Under the pieces are notes generated by a model that was not told the origin of the DNA, did not search any database, and worked only from the letters and a program-made list of their open reading frames with translations. From Nymphaea colorata (taxonomy: Eukaryota > Streptophyta > Magnoliopsida > Nymphaeales > Nymphaeaceae), in NCBI RefSeq assembly GCF_008831285.2, contig NC_045144.1:21343716-21407715 (forward strand): a stretch of DNA of 64,000 nucleotides, read 5' to 3'. This document shows, one piece after another, positions 48,542-63,061 of this stretch (the stretch's first letter is position 1; each line of letters begins with the position of its first letter). The translations under genes were made by a program, and so were the position numbers.

Positions 48542-50332
48542 AATCAGATGCCGATGGTTTTGCATGTTTATCCTTGTCTTCATTTCATCAATGTTTATAA
48601 ATACATTGCACCTGCTGTTGCCTTCTTGCTTCATACTGTAAATATTTCCTTCATAATCCATCAGGTATTAAGATACTATATTGGCAGACTTCTCACCTGT
48701 TAATCTCATTTATTCTCAGCATCAATATATAAAAGGATGATAAATGTTTTCTGCTACATTTTTCTCTATTTTGTGTAGTTTGGCTGTAGATAGCATATGT
48801 ATTGCTTTTGCTTAACAGGATAATAAATAGAAATTCATGCGTGACTTATTTTAGAATGTTCAGCCGTTGGTATTACTTCAGAGGACGATCTGCATTCTCG
48901 TAGTGGAGAGTTAGATTTAGTACTGGCAGTAGCTAATGCTATTTAGCGAAAGTTAACAGCTTGAATATGGTTTTGGTGATTTATTTCCCATTTTGGCTCT
49001 GGCGAATGCAGTCAGAATCCAATTCTATATGTATTTGACTAATTCAAATCGAAACCATTTACATTTCTTTCAGGCTAAAGTAGCCAACTTTTGTCCATTC
49101 TTCTTTTCCTTTGTCCAGTTAAGTTGAAGGAGATCCCCTTGTCGCTAGATGCTCACGTTGGGAGGTTCACAGTGAGTTTATGAAATTCGTGACATTCTAG
49201 CAAGTGGGCAGTACATGTATTTTTTAAGTTTCTGTGCAGTCCTAGGCTTCATTAGTTCAAAAACCTGAGCCAGGATACACATAGGAAGGGTGAAGGAGCT
49301 TCAATAGAATGAGAGGCGTGGATGTCTTATATTGATTCTTTTTATCTCATTCTTTCTTGGATTGGCCATTTCTTTTCTTAAACTGTTTCTTTCTTGGGTC
49401 TGATCTTTTGTTTTTGTCTTTCTTTCGGCTGCCGATAACTTTACAATTAAACTGTTTGGATATGATTTTGTGAATTTGAATGTTTTGTTTCTCTACACAG
49501 TTCGGCCAAAACTAATTTACCACTGTGTTTAAGATTATCTGATTCTGAGCCATTTGCGTTGATAATGGAGAGCAAGAACGGCGATATACTTCCTTCGTTT
49601 TTGTCCATCTTTATCTAGTTTTAGTGAACGGAAAATAAAAAAGCCAAAACTACTGGTACAACACTTTTATTTCTTGAAGAAACATATGCTTTTAAAAAAT
49701 CAGTTGCTTTATTGTATAAGGTTATTTCAAACTAAGGCAAGCACAATATGCCCGAAGCGCACTGTTGCATTTCAGTTTGTGTATTGCTTCCTCCCAGGAG
49801 CGAAAGAAAACCAGAAATTTTTCATGAAGGGGATTGAATTAAAGTTTTTAAATTTTGACATGGGTGAAATATCATTTTTCAAATTTTTTATATAGGACAA
49901 ATATTTTTTTTTTTAAATTTACATATAAATTTAAAAAAAAAAGAGGTGGGACCAGGGCCCATGCCTTTCCCCTGGCTCTACCCTTGCTTCCTCTCCCTCA
50001 AGAGAGCCCATAAACCAGTTGCACCACACCATTTAGGGTCTTGTAAAATTGTATCTATTTTATATTGCATATATTTATACTTACATATATGTGTGTGTGC
50101 GTGCGTGTGTGCATGCATGAATATGTTTACCCACTCTAGTGATTGGGTCAGAGCCCACTGCTTCATTTCAGTTTGCGCATCGTCTTCTCCACATTAGTGA
50201 TAGGAGAGTGAGTCCATGCCACTCGAATCAGCGACTAGCTGCCTACCAGCCACTAGTCTAAGCCAGCTGCTTTACACCCTTTAGGGCCTCTATAACATTA
50301 TCCCTATTTTACACTGCACGCGTAAATGTGTA
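48542..50332. other. UPL5 3' region and intergenic DNA
   Basis: The first several hundred bases probably include the UPL5 3' untranslated region. No gene was recognised. GT/GC-rich short repeats occur at about 50087-50120. A pair of similar segments, at about 49950-50050 and 50140-50310, both describe TTTAGGG(T/C)C and CCACTAG words, suggesting an old local duplication. Confidence 0.45.
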
Positions 50333-50792
50333 TAGGGTTGTTCAACGAGTCGAGCTAACTCGAGCTCGACTCAAACTCGCTCAATATACATGACTCGAAC
50401 TCGACTTGTTTATTAAACGAGTCGAGTTCGAGTTAAGAAATCAACTTGACAACCCAAACGAGTCAAGCTCAAGTTAAGTGGGCTCGGCTCGGTTATGCTC
50501 GATAAAGAAAATATATACAATATGTCTCATAGAATTATAAAAAAAAAAAAGTAGATTGTTCAAATGGGCATACATGTGATTGGTATGTGGAGAGTTTCAT
50601 GCTAAAAGTCTATATGCTGCCTCTTCTTTTAAAAAATACTTTTTTTCTAATGAAATGTTTGGCTTTGCTCAAGCCAATCTTAGGCTCGAGCTTAATCGAG
50701 CTGAATTGAGACTAGTTCGAGTTCCTTTCAAGACAAACGAGCCGAGTTCGAGTTGGCTCAACTCGGTTCGAACTCACTCATGAACAGCCCTA
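50333..50792. mobile_element. hAT-like MITE with perfect 8-bp target duplication, element 2
   Basis: The element begins TAGGGTTGTTCAACGAGTCG and ends CTCATGAACAGCCCTA, giving a terminal inverted repeat of TAGGG(C/T)TGTTCA. It is flanked on both sides by the identical 8-mer aatgtgta (50325-50332 and 50793-50800). An 8-bp duplication and a TAGGG start are hallmarks of hAT elements. Subterminal sequence is dense in GAGTCGAG/CTCGACTC. The 460-base body has no transposase frame, so it is non-autonomous. Confidence 0.88.
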
Positions 50793-50800
50793 AATGTGTA

Positions 50801-51619
50801 TGCACTGCCAATGATTGAACAATGTACTCGAGATGCTACCATTCAAGCGGCTTTGAGGTGTAAATGTGTTGAACGTTATCAAGAACCTTCAAATCAACCT
50901 TTATTTTATATTTTTCAACCCAAAAAAAAAATCTTGTGACTAGTTTATTTTGATGCTTAAATGGAAGTTTATATGGATCAATTAATTATTCAACAGGAGA
51001 GCTTTAAGAACAGAAAATCTTAGTTACATATCAAGATGAACTGACTCAAGCATGAGTTGGGAGGTTTTTAATCATGCAGATCTATCATATGGATAGCAAT
51101 TGATCGAATTTTCCGAAACAGTATTGATTTTGTAGAATTCAATCCCACCATTCCCTCAATTTTGATCACCTTAGATCAGTTCACCTGGAGTTTCATACAA
51201 CTGGCTCACTTCTTGTGAAGTGGGACCAACATGTAACAAAATGAATTATGTTTGAGAATTAATATGCAAATCAATTGAATTGTGTTTGAGTATACACGGT
51301 AGTTTAGCTCCGCCATGGAATGCATCAGTTGGAAAGGAGCGGCGGTTTTGGAAGAGATCAGATCAAAGAACACCTATTTAGTCGCCAATTCGGATATGTC
51401 CAATACACTTCGATCGCCATTTTTCTTCTTCTGAATGACAATTTGATTAAAAAAGAAATCATCCGTCTTCTCTTCTAGCGAGAGAATCCACCACAGACAG
51501 TAGATTCATCGAGATCTCTGCAGAAAACCAGGAGGACAAAGTTAAGCCACAAAATTAAGTTTCAGTCGAGTTTGCGTCTGCCATTGATGCGATCCCCCTC
51601 TGCCCATCAACCGCGAGCA
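50801..51619. other. Intergenic DNA
   Basis: AT-rich sequence with no coding frame. The last 100-200 bases are probably the 3' untranslated region of the minus-strand gene that ends at 51620. Confidence 0.45.
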
Positions 51620-51940
51620 TCACATGAACATGGTATAACGCATGTGGTCGCCCACCGCCACGTGGTCGATATCGGCGGCACTCCACGCCTCGCCGCCTCT
51701 CTCCAGCGCCGAAACTTCTTCTCGGCCGCTGCGTCCTGCCAGGCAGTCGCGGCTCGTGCATGCGAACAGCGATACCGGCAGCCTGGCGATCTTGTGCAGG
51801 AAGGACAGCCTGCCGCCGCCGCTGTTCCTCCTCTGCACCTCGTCGGATGCCGGCAGGATGGGCTCGTTCTCGTCGCAAACACGCGCTCCCCTCTTCCACC
51901 GGCCGATGGCCCTCTTCAACGACTGCAGCAAGCTCCGCAT
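51620..51940 (-). CDS. Small unrecognised basic protein (at least 106 aa)
   Basis: I do not recognise the family. The minus-strand frame from the ATG at 51938-51940 to the TGA at 51620-51622 is chosen among three overlapping open frames because its third codon positions are overwhelmingly G or C, and because its composition is protein-like. It starts MRSLLQSLKRAIGRWKRG, a basic amphipathic helix. An acidic turn (DENEPILPASDEVQ) follows, then LSFLHKIARLPVSLFACTSRD, and it ends DHVAVGDHMRYTMFM. There is no signal peptide or membrane segment. A consensus acceptor TTTTCAG lies six bases upstream of the ATG, so it may be the last exon of a longer gene; a phase-compatible exon-like segment lies at 53349-53420. 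If not spliced, it is a single-exon gene. Confidence 0.6.
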   Translation of the reverse strand: MRSLLQSLKRAIGRWKRGARVCDENEPILPASDEVQRRNSGGGRLSFLHKIARLPVSLFACTSRDCLAGRSGREEVSALERGGEAWSAADIDHVAVGDHMRYTMFM

Positions 51941-52670
51941 CTTGATCTGAAAATCCCAACCGCCACCTTCAGCCCAGAGCGGGAGACAGAGCTACGCTAA
52001 TTAGGTTTAGTGAGATTGCGTGATAATTATTGCAATAAATCCGATGTGTATTTAAATCAAGTCATAAATTTTTTTCCCTATCTTGCGCTCTTAATTTTAT
52101 TTTATTTCAAACGAATTATCTTAGAGACGAAGATCAGACTTTCTAAATTAAATTATCGATGTGATAATGTTGTACAAAACGCCATGATTTTATCCGATTA
52201 AATAAATAAATGTCTTAGAAAATTTGGGAATATATATAAATATCATGAACAGATTGTTAAGTAATGTAAGAAAGAAGCTAAAGGAATCGCATGTGCGGCG
52301 TATGATTAGAAATGAAAATTTTGCAAATTAACAAGAGATTTACAAATAGTAACTGGTATGTGTGAGTGGTAGGTAGTGATCAGAAACATATAGGCCTACA
52401 ACGTTAATTTCACAAGATTAATTTTAAACTATGGTTTAGGAAATTTTGATTTAAAACTCAATTCCTAAATTTGAGTATGCAGATGCCTTGACAAGGTTAA
52501 CTTCTTCCAAAACTTGATCTATGTATATGACAAAAACATTATTCAAGTCACAATTTTTTGGTTTATTTGCTTATACATCTTAGATTCTAGACTCAACCAT
52601 ACTTATAAAAATGGATTTAGTTCAGTCATCAATACAGGGTCCCTTGCATTATTTTGTTTAAATATTGTGG

Positions 52671-52673
<3 letters not shown>

Positions 52674-52733
<60 letters not shown>

Positions 52734-52741
52734 GAGAGAGA
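52674..52741. repeat. Compound (TA)n(GA)n microsatellite
   Basis: About 14 TA units switch to GA units, broken once by GGGAGA. It is the reverse-complement order of the (CT)n(AT)n tracts elsewhere in the window. Confidence 0.95.
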
Positions 52742-52969
52742 AGAAAAGAAATTGATAAGCACCAGACACTTAGGTGTTAAACCCATAACTTTGGCTATTG
52801 ATTTATCCAAGATCGATAACTGAAAAAAAAATCAATGAGCAAAAGAAAATAAAGTATTTAGGTTGCTGAAATCATCCATCATGTAGAGTTTTGCCCAATT
52901 ATAAGTGCTCGATGCATGCATTGGTGAACGTGATTAAACACACCAATGGATATCTTGTGAGAGGTCGGA

Positions 52970-52972
<3 letters not shown>

Positions 52973-53037
<65 letters not shown>

Positions 53038-53051
53038 TGAGAGAGAGAGAA
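52973..53051. repeat. Compound (TA)n(GA)n microsatellite
   Basis: About 20 TA units are followed by GA units with one GTGA break. It lies only 230 bases from the previous tract and has the same order. Confidence 0.95.
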
Positions 53052-53348
53052 TTGCTCAGTTGGCACATGCCGAAATTCATGCCTAATAATTAAAATTGTC
53101 TCTTAAATAGATGGACTGATATTTCTCCACCTCTTTCTTTCTCTTCTTTAATGTTTTTTTCCTCTTTCTTTTCTATTAATTACCACTTATACATCTGCAA
53201 AACATCTTAGTGACAGTGCTATTCCTTTATTTAATGCATTCATATCGACCTGGAGTCTACTTTGCAATTTGCATGAGAAAAGGTTGAGAAGATCCAATCG
53301 GTAATTCAAAAAACTTTCGAGTACCGAAATTAATGCATCAGTTCTTAC

Positions 53349-53420
53349 CTCTGCTGCACGCTTAAGATTCCTGACTTGCCTCACAGGTTTCCTAATTCCC
53401 AGATTTGACACCAAAAAGGA
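53349..53420 (-). other. Exon-like segment, possibly an upstream exon of the 51.6-kb gene
   Basis: On the minus strand a 72-base open segment is bounded by a strong acceptor (TTTCTTTCAG) and a consensus donor (GAG|GTAAGA). It encodes the basic peptide SFLVSNLGIRKPVRQVRNLK followed by RAAE. It is a multiple of three and ends in phase 0, and the acceptor at 51947 opens in phase 0 too, so the two would splice in frame. No upstream exon with a start codon was found. It may be a chance match or a fragment. Confidence 0.3.
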
Positions 53421-54115
53421 CTGAAAGAAAACAACCACACGAAGAGTTGGTAATATTATCAAGAGCACCTTTAAATCACGGATGCAGTAAAAAATATATA
53501 TATACTCCTAATTGATCAGTTAATTGAAAAGATCTATAAGTTTACTTCCGTTTATCAACTCTTAAATCAGTAAATTCACCTTTTTACTCTTCAAAAATTG
53601 CTTGAAATATATGTATACTTAGCTTCATGATTTCACTTGAACTTTATTCTGTAACTTTTTGGCATTGATTAGAATCTATCACCTAACCAATTTAGTTAGA
53701 TATATTTGAACATAAACCGGTAACTAGTCTAGATGGAGCTAAATATGTGCTAATTAGTACTATTGGGGTTGGGTTTATGTTGCTAATGTGAACCAATGTA
53801 CATGAAATTTGCTTCTAAGGAGGTATTTAGTTTAGTTATTTTATCTCCTAAATCAAATTTAAGTTTGTAATAACCAGAGGGTTGATTAAGAAAAGATGTC
53901 AAGCTTATGTGTAATTTTTTGCATCATGTAAAAGTTGGGTGTGTTTTTTTTCTTTATTATCACCAAAACTTTTAAGTGTTTTTTTTATATTTCCAATAAG
54001 AAACCAGATTTTTCTCAGATTTGGGTGCACACTCTTTTGCAATCTATATTCCCTTAGAAGATTCTTTTCTTAAGTTATATATACATAAGGTCTTATATTG
54101 ATTCATATCCTAATC

Positions 54116-56942
<2,827 letters not shown>

Positions 56943-59378
56943 TATCTGAACAATCTTTTTCTCGATTGTCAGTCGTGTGCTGCTTCATTTCACAGATACC
57001 AAAGCAAGAAGAGATCTAGGTGCAGACTTATTTGTGTAAATCTTTCGCGATTATAGAACAAATCAAATTATTGTAGCTTACTTTCGAACATTTCCTACGT
57101 GTGATTTTCTAGCACTTTGAAATTCCTTCGGTCATGACAATGCCAAATTTATTGTTACTGTTCTGCGCGTATAAAATAATGTGAATGAAATGTAATCATG
57201 GATATACTCTATCTACATAGTTTTAAATGTCGATAGAATCAAGTTTTAGCCGGCGATCATTCTGTTCCATGCACGCATTCTCCATACTCTTCTTTCTTTT
57301 GCTGTTTAGTTAATCATCCGGTTGGAAGCGGAGCCCAATTTGCAACAACTTCTTGGGAGCGTCAACTGAGATAGAAGGCCAGAATCCAATCCTGAAACAT
57401 CAAGCATAAACAGCGAAAGCATACAGGTCGTCTTTCCAGCAGGAAGTTACTACCCAGCTTTAGGTTTTACAAGAAGAGATGTCTTTTTTTCAACTTATTA
57501 GAATAGGGTTCTTACAGAGGCAAGTTGATATTCTTCCAGTTTAATGAATTATTTCCAGTTAATATGCAATTAGATGAATGGAAAGAAAGGTAGGACATGA
57601 ATTAGACGTAACGTAATTTAAGAGTCTTCTTTTTGAGAAGTTCAAATCGTTGAGGTCAAAACCCTTGGTACTGTAAAGCTTAATTAGATGCCAAAAAAGT
57701 ATCCTACAACCGAAAACAATAAGGGTTTGAAACAAAGTATTGTGGAGATAAAGCTTTATAGTCCTTCCTCACAGTTACGAAAATTGTTAGCACACAGATA
57801 TTCCATGAACTCATATTAAGACAAAAGAGTAGACATCTGGGAAACACCCACTTCACCTAAGTCGCCCAGCCATAAACCCTTCACCAGGACATGCTGTTGG
57901 TGGCTTACAAGGAGAGATTTGATTCCCATTTGACAAAAAATGGCGACAGAGTGAACGTCTTATGTCATCTCTGTAACCCTAGGCCCTAGCAACAGCCCCA
58001 TGTGCTTGTGCCTCTCGTTTTCGTTGAGAGGTTTGGTGCACTACAACGAGTAACAAAGCAGCAAAGGACATAGAAAATGGGGATTTCATTTTGCTCTTAA
58101 TAACTAAACCAATGGACGATTCACACAAATCAACCACAACTACCTGCCACCAAAAATGAAACACAGAGTTTCTACTGACCAACCAAACCCCAACACAAAC
58201 ATTTGTTTACAGACACTTGCTGCAAATTGCAATTGATCAAGTAGCAAGGACCTATTACAGGGTACACATTCATGCTAGTTCCAAAAAGATGTGGATTGTA
58301 CAGAAGTGGGACTATTCAATACCCCCAGCATATAGGTATTCATGATAAGCTCATGTAAGGAAAAAGCCACTATTATCCTCCTGCATCATGAGACATGATC
58401 ATCACCATAAACGAGCAATGATTTTAACATTAATAATTAAGGATAGTTACTACCGTGCGCACTTGTGTGTGTGGGGGGGGGTGTGAGAGAGAGAGAGAGA
58501 GAGAAACCTCTAGTACCTCTCCACAGAGGATATGAAGCACAGGTTGAGCTTTTAGTTACCTGATGTAGCATGACTGCTTTACAGCAAGCCACTCCCCTAT
58601 GGTAAAGATCATTTCATTTTCACCTACATGTTAGTTTGATCACAGGCTGAGACATCAAGTGATAAGGAATTGCCCTTCGTGATTTCAAAGCAAATGATTG
58701 CTGGTCACAGATTCACGCATGAAATTAACGATTGGTGTTTACTTTCAAAAGAAGCATTGAAGTTATAGCTTACAATTTTTCCTATGTAGCGTGTGAATTT
58801 TATGTGTTTGTGCAAAAGAATCACGACTTGAGAAATTCAAGGAATTGCAACAATCATGCCTCTCTCTCTCTCTCTCTCTCTCTCTCATACACACATGCAC
58901 GGGGATATATAGCATTCAGAGGCTTGAATTAAGGTTAAGCCAGGAAACAGTTTTCTTACAGAGCTGCTTAAATAAGTCTGTCATTCAAATCAGAGCAGAA
59001 AAAAGCTGCTAGCGTAGTTCCAACTTTGGCACGTTCTTCATACTAAATCATTCTACTGCATAGAAATCAAATTTTTAGATTAATGGAGAATGATAGCTCC
59101 ATACAATTTAGACTTCAAATTCTTGCAGGCGATTAGTCGACTCCCTGATTCATGCAGATAGAAAGGGCCAAATTACAAAAAAAAAGAAAAAGCAAAAGAT
59201 ATTCTGCACAGCAGTTAGTTGATTCAACAAGGAATCATCTTGAATTCCATTCAGCAAATCTGATCATATACAACATCCTACTACATGGCAAAAGAAAACA
59301 TCAGAGAAATGCAGAAGTCATGATGCAAATAAAAGAAAATCAGTTATTATATTAACTAACCAGTTTTACAATCGGATC
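56943..59378. other. Intergenic region between convergent genes
   Basis: The two flanking genes point at each other, so this holds both 3' ends. No coding frame was recognised. It contains a G run followed by GT/GA repeats at about 58468-58504 and a (CT)n run at 58861-58886. Confidence 0.5.
58861..58886. repeat. (CT)n microsatellite
   Basis: About 13 CT units lie in non-coding DNA downstream of the SWIB gene. Confidence 0.93.
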
Positions 59379-61649
59379 TCATCTCTTCAAGAAATGGTGA
59401 GACAGCAGCTCTGGCAAGTTCCCCACAGCAAATTTTTCACAATTAAAAAGTTCACGAAGCCTATAGTCACATATTATCACCGAGTTCAATGGATCCTGAA
59501 AATTAAATAAAAGACAAATTATATAAAATTCAAACAAATCTGACCAATACAGTTCAAAAGTTTTAGTGTCAGAATAAACGACAGGCAGAAGGGTGACAAA
59601 GGATGCATCACAAATCAAACGAAAGAAATAGCAAAACAAATAAAACTAAACTTTTCTCTAACTGATCAGCTAGACATTAATGGAGGGAGAACCAGTTAAA
59701 ACATGAAGTGGACAGGAATAATTATCTTGTATACATGAAAAAAAAAAAAAGCGGAATGAAGCTCGAGTTGGAAAGGGCATACAGAGACATTTCCAAAATA
59801 TGAATAATCCAGGTACTCCAGATGTTAAGAGATCCTTACGCTTGCTATGAAATTTACTCAAACTAACCTTGTTAGATACAAAAGGTTGGCTTCGCATTTT
59901 CTTAGTTCAAGACTAGAAGATAGCCAACCAATACCGCACCATGCTACTACAGTCACAGACATATAATCAACTTTTGAATACCGTTTTAAGCAACCCAAAT
60001 ACCGAATATTGATAATTAGATGAAATACCATACAAACATCAATTATTATGATTATATCAATCTATCTCAAAAAAAAAAAATCCATTCTATCCTTTCCTTT
60101 ATTTGTATCTCGGTTGCTTATGTGCACCATTTCTTTGTCTAACCATTGCTAATGGTTCCTCCTGTAAATAAGATAACTAGCACCATAAAAAGCTTAATAT
60201 GTTGGGAATTTAGAATTTTGAAACTTTATAACAAAGTCAGTGCTAAGCCTCTAGGAACTGATAATACTTGCACCATCATTTGAGTGAACATGAGCAGAGT
60301 CCCAGACGAGCCCAGGGAAGCTCGGGCTCGACTTGAGAGTGCCTGCCTCAAGCTCAGCTTGGCTAAGATCAAGCCTCCCTGAGCCAATTTTCAGTGGGTT
60401 TTGAAAATGTAAAGAAGGCATCCCATTACACCTAAGGCAGCTCTTATGTTGAATAGGCAAAACAGAGTCATATATATGTGCTATTTACAAGCTTACATGT
60501 ACCCAATCTACTTAACTCAAGCTCAACTAGCCAAACAAACCAGTTCATTCCCTGGCTGGAACTGAACTTGTCCAGTAAACAAGTAGGCTCAAGGTGAGGC
60601 TTATATGCGCCGAGATTGAGTTACTTGACTCGCTGTGCAGCCCCAATCATCATTGGGCTTGAATCCTTGAGCATTAGTTTATGCAGATATTTCACCGTAG
60701 CAACATTTATCATAAAGAAGAATGCCAATAATTTACAAAGATGCCAAGATAGTGAGTACTATAATAGTGATGAAGTCACTTTAAAACAAAGAAAAATAGA
60801 TATCTAAAACCAACAAACGTTAGTTTTTAGGAGAAGCTAAATAAGCACGCCCAAGAAAATAAGAGAAGCAACAGCTCAAATAGAAATTTACAAGTGTAAA
60901 GACATTTCTTATTTTGTCTAGCGTCTGAAAACAAAATAAAAGCCAGTGCAGTAGAATCAAACCTCTAGGTGGTTCATCTGTATATAGTTCCAAATTCTTT
61001 TCAAAGCCTCCGGTTGAGGCAATTCCCTTTCTCCATTGCCAAAAAATTTAGTAAGTGCTTCAGACATAATAACAGGAACTGAACCAGGTGAATCGCCTTG
61101 AGTTTGGGAGTCCGAGTATGTTGCTTTTAGCCTTTTAGGATCTGAGGCAGCATCTTCTGCAAGAAGGCAAAGTATATATATTTAACAACCAATAAAGCTG
61201 GACTTTGTCTTTGCTTCATTGGTATGGGCCAAGACGTACTTGTTGGTTCAAGTGGCAAGATGTGCTTCGCCAAAAGTTTGTTCATCTTAAACATATCAGT
61301 GCAATCTGTCTCAAACACAAGCCTCAATGCATCATTACATATGATCTTTCTCTTGTTACTGGGATCCTGAAGATTGTTTTTCCGAATGTAGGCCCACAAC
61401 TGCTTCACAATCTGAGGAAATGTAGTCCATAGAGCATGTGAAAAATGCAACCAGAAAATGAAACAAAAAAAAACACACACACACATATGTAGGTGACATT
61501 TCTAGAATGTAGGGACCTGGGTTCGCGGCATTGCTGGCTCACCAACAATAACCTGCAGTTCAGGAGAGACGCCACAAAGTTTATTAAGACCGCCGGCCCC
61601 ACCTTTACGTTTGCTTCCAGTTGGAGTACTGTTCTGAACTTGAGCGGCG
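59379..61649 (-). CDS. Tandem SWIB-domain protein, C-terminal four exons (5' part not seen)
   Basis: SWIB/MDM2-fold proteins are linked to chromatin-remodelling complexes; plant members with two SWIB domains usually also carry an N-terminal DEK-C domain. Minus-strand exons in translation order are 61517-61649, 61240-61411, 60963-61156 and 59379-59495. They join in frame to a 204-residue tail ending SHHFLKR. The first exon gives a basic GSKRKGGAGGLNKLCGVSPE and QVIVGEPAMPRT. SWIB 1 continues as IVKQLWAYIRKNNLQDPSNK, then KRKIICNDALRLVF and FKMNKLLAKHILPLEP. SWIB 2 is MSEALTKFFGNGERELPQPE, ALKRIWNYIQMNHLE, DPLNSVIICDYRLRELFNCE. The exon at 61649 starts with one base of a split codon (acceptor TTATAG), so at least one upstream exon exists. 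I found none up to 64000; it may lie beyond the edge. Confidence 0.9.
60280..60645. mobile_element. Degraded hAT-like element 3, in a SWIB intron
   Basis: Its right end GACTCGCTGTGCAGCCCC matches the right end of element 1 (CTGTGCAGCCCTA). Flanking 8-mers are accatcat (60272-60279) and atcatcat (60646-60653), 7 of 8 identical. The left end is poorly conserved. The body has the family's GCTCGGGCTCGACTTGAG words. It sits between the last two SWIB exons (intron 59496-60962). Confidence 0.55.
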
Positions 61650-63023
61650 CTATAAGTCAACCAGATCAAAGGTCACAGAACTATGCCACAGGTTGAGCAA
61701 AATTGACGACAAGAGTAAGAATAACGAAACAGTTATTGAGAAATAATGAGCAAGGATCCCTTCTGATATTTGCACAAAAGACTAAAACTTCTAAGAAAGC
61801 ATTTGATGACGATCACTCCTTTGAAGGGTCCACAGATGAATGGGTCCAACCAGTCCCAATTCGACAGTGATTTTCTTTCAACCCTGTTCTCTCACTCTCT
61901 CACCTACCTTGTTCTTTCCCTTTTTTTCTTTTCCATAAATATCCTCCCACCCCAGGACTGGTAGACCCTAAGGAGAGAGAAGGACCTGAAAAAACAGTCC
62001 AAAATAGGAGCAATTTAACCCATTTTCCATAGATGTGTGTGTTGTCTAGAACAACAAAATCAACAGTTAACAAGCTATTCTTCTATCAATGATTCAATGA
62101 AAAGAAAGCTAAGTGTCAGTTTCTGCATGGCAGTTGTGCAGATTTGGGTGGGGCAATTAGTTTTGAAGAGTCTAAGTGTCTTCATTTTAGTCCATCAATT
62201 TTTTATGCACTATGAATCATTGAATTTATATGCCCTTAATTTTCTTTATTATAAACCAGGATGATGTGATTCAAAACCTGTTTTTTTTTTAAAGAGAGAA
62301 ACTATGTACATCTCATTCATGAAATTCTTTTGGTCATTCAATCCCTTTATCAGAAAGTTTTGAGGCAAGGCACAGTAGGATTTGCGGCACAGCATCACAC
62401 AAGCCAATAAAACAAATAGAGAGAGAAAGAAAAAGAAATAGAGAGGAGAAGAAGAAGACGAAAGAGAAGAAGAGTTCCACCCTTTTGTAAGTGGGGCTTG
62501 CTCTAACCTGGTTTGGTGCATTTTAGCCTATGTCACATAGGTGCGGGGTGAGGGAGCTGGTGCGGGTACAGATGCAACAATTTTTCAAAAAAAAAAATGG
62601 TATGGGTGCAGCAATGATGTATATATATGTGTGTGTGTATATGTATATGTATCATTTATAATATAGTTATTTAAATTTTAACTGTTTAGTAGTCTTATTT
62701 ATCTATATTAACATATAAACTTTCTGTATTAGAGTTAGTTTAGTCAGGTGCGTGTTTAAAATGGTCATTCTTGGCCTGATTCAACCGACCGTACTGGATG
62801 AGCTGTATCAAAGAAGCAGTGTTGACATGGGTGCAACAGCTGTCTAGGAGCACCCATGCAACATAGATTTTAGCAAACTTGCGTGAAGATCCTAAGTATG
62901 GCAACTAACGGTGAGATGCTTGAAGGAGGAGGACCATGGAAACAATGAAGTTGTCTTAAGTTATCAGAAGGTTTTGAGGCAGGGTAGAGGAGGATGTGTC
63001 ACATAATATAATTAGATACATAC

Positions 63024-63061
<38 letters not shown>

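Larger units (their letters stand above)
51947..54115. other. AT-rich region between divergent genes
   Basis: It separates the minus-strand small gene from the plus-strand NTF2-like gene and so should hold both promoters. It contains two (TA)n(GA)n compound microsatellites (52674-52741 and 52973-53051) and one exon-like minus-strand segment (53349-53420). Nothing else was recognised. Confidence 0.5.

Noticed and set aside
50087-50120. GTGTGC-rich stretch as a Z-DNA-type regulatory site
   Set aside because: It is a short imperfect GT/GC run beside other simple repeats, with nothing nearby to regulate.
53187-53468. 93-codon minus-strand frame as a complete gene
   Set aside because: It begins at GTG and crosses good splice signals; only the 72-base piece bounded by an acceptor and donor looks exon-like.
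54098-54115. NTF2-like start six codons upstream
   Set aside because: The codon at 54098 is TTG; the first ATG is at 54116.
62249-62521. 90-codon minus-strand frame as the first SWIB exon
   Set aside because: It is mostly a Ser/Phe/Leu-rich translation of a purine-pyrimidine run and does not resemble a DEK-C domain or supply the needed split-codon phase.
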